From positions 31,412,434-31,476,433 of the forward strand of contig NC_019859.2 in NCBI RefSeq assembly GCF_002234675.1: a stretch of 64,000 nt of DNA, read 5' to 3'. The position numbers and the translations under genes were made by a program. The notes under the pieces were generated by a model. The model made no database searches, was not told where the DNA came from, and was given only the letters and a program-made list of their open reading frames with translations. This document shows, in pieces, positions 59,141-64,000 of this stretch (position 1 is its first letter; every line of letters starts with the position of its first letter). This stretch comes from Oryzias latipes. Taxonomy: Eukaryota > Chordata > Actinopteri > Beloniformes > Adrianichthyidae.

Positions 59141-62027
59141 ATGCACTGGGACGCATCCTCAGTGATGTATCCTGGGGTCTTCGGGTGTTTCGGGTCTCAC
59201 AACATCATACACCCTCACCCAGGCGACCCAGCCAGGGTTGATCAGACCCCGACTTGCGTCCCAGCAGCAGTCCAGGGATCAGCCCTCTTCATCCACAGCC
59301 AGCTCGTAGCCTTCTCTGCGGCCCTCTTTTTGGCCGCCCCTGTGATGCCTCATTGGCAGAGGACTTCACAAAGGGAACGTCCCGCAAAGCCTCTACAGCC
59401 AACTTCTACAGGCTCATAGAATGTTTTTCAGCCTCTTTCCTTGCACCCCTCAACCAGTTCCTGGTACTTAGCGCGTTTCCTCTCATTTGCTTCCTCCATA
59501 TGCCCTTCCCAGGGCACCGTGAGGTCCAGCATGATCAGGTTTTTCGAAATCTCACAGATTAATATCATGTCTGGGCAGAGATTTGTACTAACAATGTGCT
59601 GAGGGAACCTTAGCTGTTTTCCCAGGTCGACCTGCAGCTGCTAGTCCGAGGCTTTGTGGAGGAGGCCTGTTGTTACTTGTAGCCGCGCCTGAGGTTTCTC
59701 CCCAGCTTTGACGAAGGGTCCTGCCTTCTTTGGAGCGCGCTGGTTTGTGCTGGTTTTAATGGCTGAGGCTAAACTCTTGGCAAGAGCTTTAAGCACCTGG
59801 TCATGGCGCCAACGGTAGCGCCCATCAGCCAGAGCCCTTGGGCAGCTGCTGAGGAGATGTTCTAAAGAGCCACTCCCAGAGCAAAGAAGGCAGGATGGTG
59901 TTTCACTCTTTCCCCAGACATGGTGGTTTGATGGGCTAGGCAGGACATCATAGACACCTTTTACCAGGAAACGGACCCGATGGAAATCTGCCTGCAAGAT
60001 GTCTGCCCAGCTAATCCTGCGCTGCAGTGTACTCTCCCCCCTAGTCCATGCTTCCTGCTGCCGAAGGCCCGTCAACCTGCCCGCTCGTTCTTCCTCCACA
60101 CCTGCTCGGACCTCTTCCTGGAGTAGACGGTGTCTTTCTTTGCCATGGGCCTGGCTGACCACAGTCTTTGGGAAGTGCCTTTTGTCTCAAACGTGACTCT
60201 GCCTCCTCCACTGCTTTTCCAGCCTTCCATTTTCTTCCTGTCCTCACTTCAATGCCAGCTGCTGACACCTTGCCATCTCTGGAGTCCCTATAACGTAGGA
60301 CTTCCCTGGTGCGTACCACCATAAATTCTTCTGTGAGGCCACTGAAGGGCAATTGCAGGATATTACTTGTCCCATACATCCCCGCGCTGGTAAGACACCG
60401 TGGAAGGCCCAGCCACCTCCGAAGAAAGCCACTGATCTTCCTTTCTAGGGACTCTACTGTTGTCATTGGGACTGCATAAACCAGCAAGGGCCACAAGACT
60501 CTAGGCAGGATGGAATGCTGGTAGATCCAAGCTTTAAATCTACCCGGCAGACCAGACTTGTCGACCTTAGCGAGCCATACTCCAAGTTCTTTGTTGGACT
60601 TGTGGATGGTGGCAGCATCTTTCAGGCTGGAGTCGAAAAACTTCCCCAAACTCTTAACCCGTTGTTCTGTGATGGTCGGGATGACCGTCCCTGAGATGGA
60701 AAAACGGAACTTGTCAACCACTTTCCCCCTCTTCAGCACCATGGACCTTGACTTTGAAGGCTTAAAACTCATCGTTGCCCAGGTGATGAGTCTCTCCAGT
60801 CCTTGTAAGATCCACCTGCTTCCTGGGACCGATGATGTTGTGATGGTAAGGTCATCCATATAGGCTCTTATAGGGGGCTGTTGTACACCTGTCTTGGTTA
60901 GGGGCCCTCTGCATTCCACCTCAGCTGCCTTAACCACCATGTTCATGGCAAGGGCGAAAAAGGATAACACAGATGGTACAGCCTGTAATTATTCCTTTCC
61001 GAATGCGATGCCAGTCTGATATCCCTGACCCACAAGTGACCTGCATCCTGAAATTATTGTAGTAATCCACGATCAGGTCCTTGATCTTACTGGGGACATG
61101 GTGGAGGTGTAAGGCGAGCTCAACCAGCTTGTGTGGAATTGACCCATAGGCGTTGGCCAGGTGCAATCACAAAACAGCAAGGTCACCTTTGTTCTCATGT
61201 GCCTATCTGATGAGTTGTGTAACTACACCAGTGTGCTCCAAGCAGCCGGGTGCTCCAGGAATCCCCCCATTCTGCACCGAAGGGTCGATGTAGTCATTTT
61301 TGAGGAGGAACTCTGTCAGTCTTCGTGAGACGATGCTGAAAAACACATTCCCTTCAACACTCACCAACGAAATGGTTTGAAACTGATTGATGTTTTTCGA
61401 GTTCTCCTCTTTGGGGATCCACACACCATCAGCCCACCTCCGCTGGTCAGGAACTCTTCCTCTTCGCCAAATCACCATTAGGATTTTCCACAGGTGTCTG
61501 AGAAGTTGTGGACAGCATTTATATACCACATAAGGTACACCACTGGGGCCTGGTGTAGATGCTGAGCAAGCTGCCTTGATGATCTCCTCAACCTCCTTCA
61601 GGGTCCTGACGCAGGTGAACTATCTTAGTGGCTCTGTGGTTCCTGCTGTAGGGGGTATGCTTGGTCTGTCCTTTCTCTATGTGGCCAAATCTTTCTGAAG
61701 CATAGCTAACAATGATGGTAGTCATCGTTTGTAGTCGGCTCTCAGCATCTCCTTTGGCTGCGGCTTGGATGATGTTGGACACATTCTCATCAAACTGACG
61801 GCACTCACTCCGTTTACTGGCTGGGGGCCACTTAATCCGCTGCTGCGGAACTACTCTGCTGGGGTTGGGAGGCTTTGGTACGTGGAGGGACTGGGCTCTG
61901 TGGGTTGCCTCCTGGCCGGGCTCCTCCTGCGTCTCACCAGGTTCAAGACCTTTGCGTTGAACCTCCCTTTCCCGCTCCAAGCATTTCATTCTGGCCTGGT
62001 GGATTTTTAGGCCACGATGATTTTTGC
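59141..62027 (-). pseudogene. Decayed LINE with C-terminal restriction-like endonuclease (Hero/R2-group-like)
   Basis: Read on minus from 62027. A remnant of an N-terminal zinc finger (CKNHRGLKIHQARMKC) comes first, then a linker with RLQTMTTIIVSYASERFG. The reverse transcriptase follows in pieces: PKEENSKNINQFQTISLVSV, LANAYGSIPHKLVE, KGIITGCTI, and the AYMDDLTITTSSVPGS box near 60860. A thumb-like stretch with SFKPSKSRSMVLKRGK leads to a CCHC motif CLLCSGSGSLEHLLSSC (about 59860). Last is a PD-(D/E)XK-like segment (CPDMILICE ... MLDLTVPWE, about 59520-59580). This order, with CCHC then endonuclease after the RT, is that of RLE-type LINEs. At least three frame breaks and several stops make it non-functional. 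The clade name is inference. Confidence 0.82.
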
Positions 62028-62324
62028 ACAGCTTTCAGCAAATACATATGACGTTTGTCCGTTTGCATGAGTTCTTAACCTTAGGTCCGTCCGGATAGAG
62101 ATATCATCCTCTCCCCCTCTCGCGATCTCTTGGGGGTATCTCTCTGTAGGGCTTTACACTTTTATCTATCTAAGTTTTCAGTTCATAATGCAGGAAACTA
62201 TAGGTCGTGTTGTGCATTCCAGATATATGTTGTAAAAGCTGATGATCTTTAATTTGTCAACAATGTACAAGTATCAGTGACGGGAAATATATACCCTGAG
62301 TCAGAAATACCTGAAGAACTTTTA
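62028..62324. other. Short unassigned spacer
   Basis: Contains CTCTCCCCCTCTCGCGATCT; no feature assigned. Confidence 0.35.
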
Positions 62325-62640
62325 TTAATACTTCCTATTAAAAGTATTTCAGAAACTGCTAATTTACTGAGATTTTCACCCACAATCATCTCTAGGGTTT
62401 ACAGAGAATGGTCTGAAAAAGAGAAAATATCCAGTAAGCTACAGTTATGTAGGTTCAGAATTTGGCTTCAACAACATGAGAGCATGGATCCATCCTGCGT
62501 CTATCATTCATTGGTTCAGGCTGATGGTAATAGTATAATGGTGTGGGGGGGGGGGTATTTTCTTGACACACTTTACTACCCTTAGTACCAGTTAAACATG
62601 GTTCCAACACCACAGCCTACCATATTGTTGCTGACCATGT
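62325..62640 (+). pseudogene. Tc1-like transposase fragment
   Basis: Fragments of the same Tc1 lineage as 32555-33373: ISETANLLRFSPTIISRVYR, EWSEKEKISS, then directly RIWLQQHESMDPSCV and NSIMVWGGGYF. An internal segment is deleted. The VADHVH-equivalent DNA (GTTGCTGACCATGTCCATC) runs straight into the (CTAT)n array. Confidence 0.8.
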
Positions 62641-62642
62641 CC

Positions 62643-62830
<188 letters not shown>

Positions 62831-62846
62831 GTGCATTTCTTCAGTA

Positions 62847-63053
62847 TCCCTTGTGCTATCTTAGATGACCCCACCCTAACATTGACGTGTTATTCCTACC
62901 ATGACAAAGGTGGATAAACGTGGAAAGATTTCATGTAATCCATGGACACCAGAGAAGATCACAAATCATTGAAGAAAAAAGGTTCAGCGCACTGTCTAGT
63001 GGGTCTAGATGACCCAACTTCCAATGTTAAAGTGCCTAGGATAGCACAAGGGT
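62847..63053 (+). repeat. 207-bp TIR/TA MITE, copy 14
   Basis: Full length, TA both sides (CAGTA|TCCC ... GGGT|TAAATA). It starts 17 bp after the microsatellite. Confidence 0.95.
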
Positions 63054-63594
63054 TAAATACATTCACTATCTGATATCTGAGATAGTGAGAGATAGTGAGG
63101 AATACTTCACTAACTCTCATTCTCTGTTTCACAAATTTTCTCAAGTCAACCTGACATTTCTTACCATAAGTTTAATTTTTCATACTATTTTTTTTCAAAT
63201 TTCACTTTAATCTGCATCGTAATTGACTCTACACTGTTGTGCATCATTCTCCTCCCTGCCGTGCCTACTGTACAGAATTGACATAAATCCTCGATCAGGA
63301 CCAGATCTTTGTTTTTATTGTACAATACTGAACTAAGTTTTCTACAAAGGTTTGAACTTTGAGAGTTTCAATAAGAAAGAAAAGTGTAAAAATATCAATG
63401 CCTGCCTGTCTGAAAAAAGTGTATAAAGTCTAGTGGGTGCTTTTACAGCCTCCAAAAATCTATGTTTCTACTTAACAGCTATGGCGTGTGTTACGTTTTG
63501 AACGTAATGAGGGATGACTGTATCTATGAACATTTTTGACTTTTGTTTTTATTGCTTGAAATAAACCAACCAAAAAATATTAATTTTTCCTTTA
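63054..63594. other. Intergenic, no gene seen
   Basis: Short GATAGTGAGAGATAGTGAGG duplication near 63080; otherwise nothing. Confidence 0.4.
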
Positions 63595-63800
63595 TCCCTT
63601 GTGCTATCCTAGGCACTTTAACATTGGGAGTTGGGTCATCTAGACCCACTAGACAGTGCTCTGAACCTTTTTCTTCAATGATTTGTGAACCTCACTGGTT
63701 TCCATATATTACATGAAATCTTTCCACCTTTATCAACCTTTGTCACGGTAGGAATAACACGTCAATGTAAGGGTGGGGTCATCTAAGATAGCACAAGAGT
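63595..63800 (-). repeat. 207-bp TIR/TA MITE, copy 15
   Basis: Antisense, nearly full length. TA both sides (CTTTA|TCCC ... GAGT|TAAAC), with one G-to-A change in the terminus. Confidence 0.94.
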
Positions 63801-64000
63801 TAAACATGTGCAATCTGCTGTGTATGCCAGTCCTGCTCTGAAAATGCAGTTAAAGTTATCATTTCAGCAACAATCCTAAAGATGGCAGCATTGTCCTGAA
63901 AACTGTCAACCTGTATTTGGGTCCTCTAAAACGTTTTCATACAAAAAAATATCATTTCTACTGTAGATGCAATATTTATTAATACAATCATTTTTCAATA
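63801..64000. other. Window end, nothing recognised
   Basis: No supported feature up to the window edge. Confidence 0.4.

Overview
This 64 kb window is nuclear DNA of a ray-finned (teleost) fish. Genes are split by short GT-AG introns. Between them lies a dense mix of fish-type repeats: Tc1-like and hAT DNA transposons, Ty3/gypsy LTR elements, L1-like, L2/CR1-like and restriction-enzyme-like-endonuclease LINEs, RTE tails and tRNA-derived SINEs. The gene families fit a percomorph such as a medaka-like fish, but the species cannot be fixed from the sequence alone.

Five host genes can be supported. Two tandem ecto-ADP-ribosyltransferase (ART) genes lie on + at 11.85-12.96 kb and 15.92-16.80 kb. 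The first is membrane-anchored and has lost two of the three catalytic residues. The second is secreted and keeps the R-S-ExE motif. A seven-exon TRIM gene (RING, two B-boxes, coiled coil, PRY-SPRY; 570 aa) lies on - at 35.3-37.8 kb. A three-coding-exon TPPP/p25 gene (178 aa) lies on + at 47.24-51.72 kb. A single-exon class A GPCR lies on - at 54.2-55.05 kb. They are not an operon. The ART pair and the TRIM suggest an immune or surface-defence flavour, which is inference.

Layout: 1-11.7 kb is intergenic, with nested repeats (hAT, LINE, MITE). 11.8-16.9 kb holds the ART pair. 18.6-23.5 kb is a young gypsy element with identical LTRs, a 5-bp target duplication and three coding lesions. 23.7-31.6 kb holds a hAT, a broken L1, and an antisense L1 3' end with a long G-rich 3' UTR and a 16-bp target duplication. 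32.5-34.8 kb holds a Tc1 relic and a hAT inside a MITE. 35.3-37.8 kb is TRIM. 44.1-52.1 kb is the TPPP gene with a large Tc1 relic in its 5' region. 56.4-62.8 kb holds a collapsed gypsy copy, an LTR with a MITE inside it, an antisense RLE-type LINE and a Tc1 piece that runs into a (CTAT)n array.

The most striking repeated structure is a 207-bp MITE present 15 times, about once per 4 kb. Its terminal inverted repeat is ACCCTTGTGCTATCYTAG and its copies are flanked by TA. Copies sit inside Tc1, hAT and LTR repeats and are themselves hit by hATs (twice) and an L1 (once), which gives a relative chronology of repeat activity.
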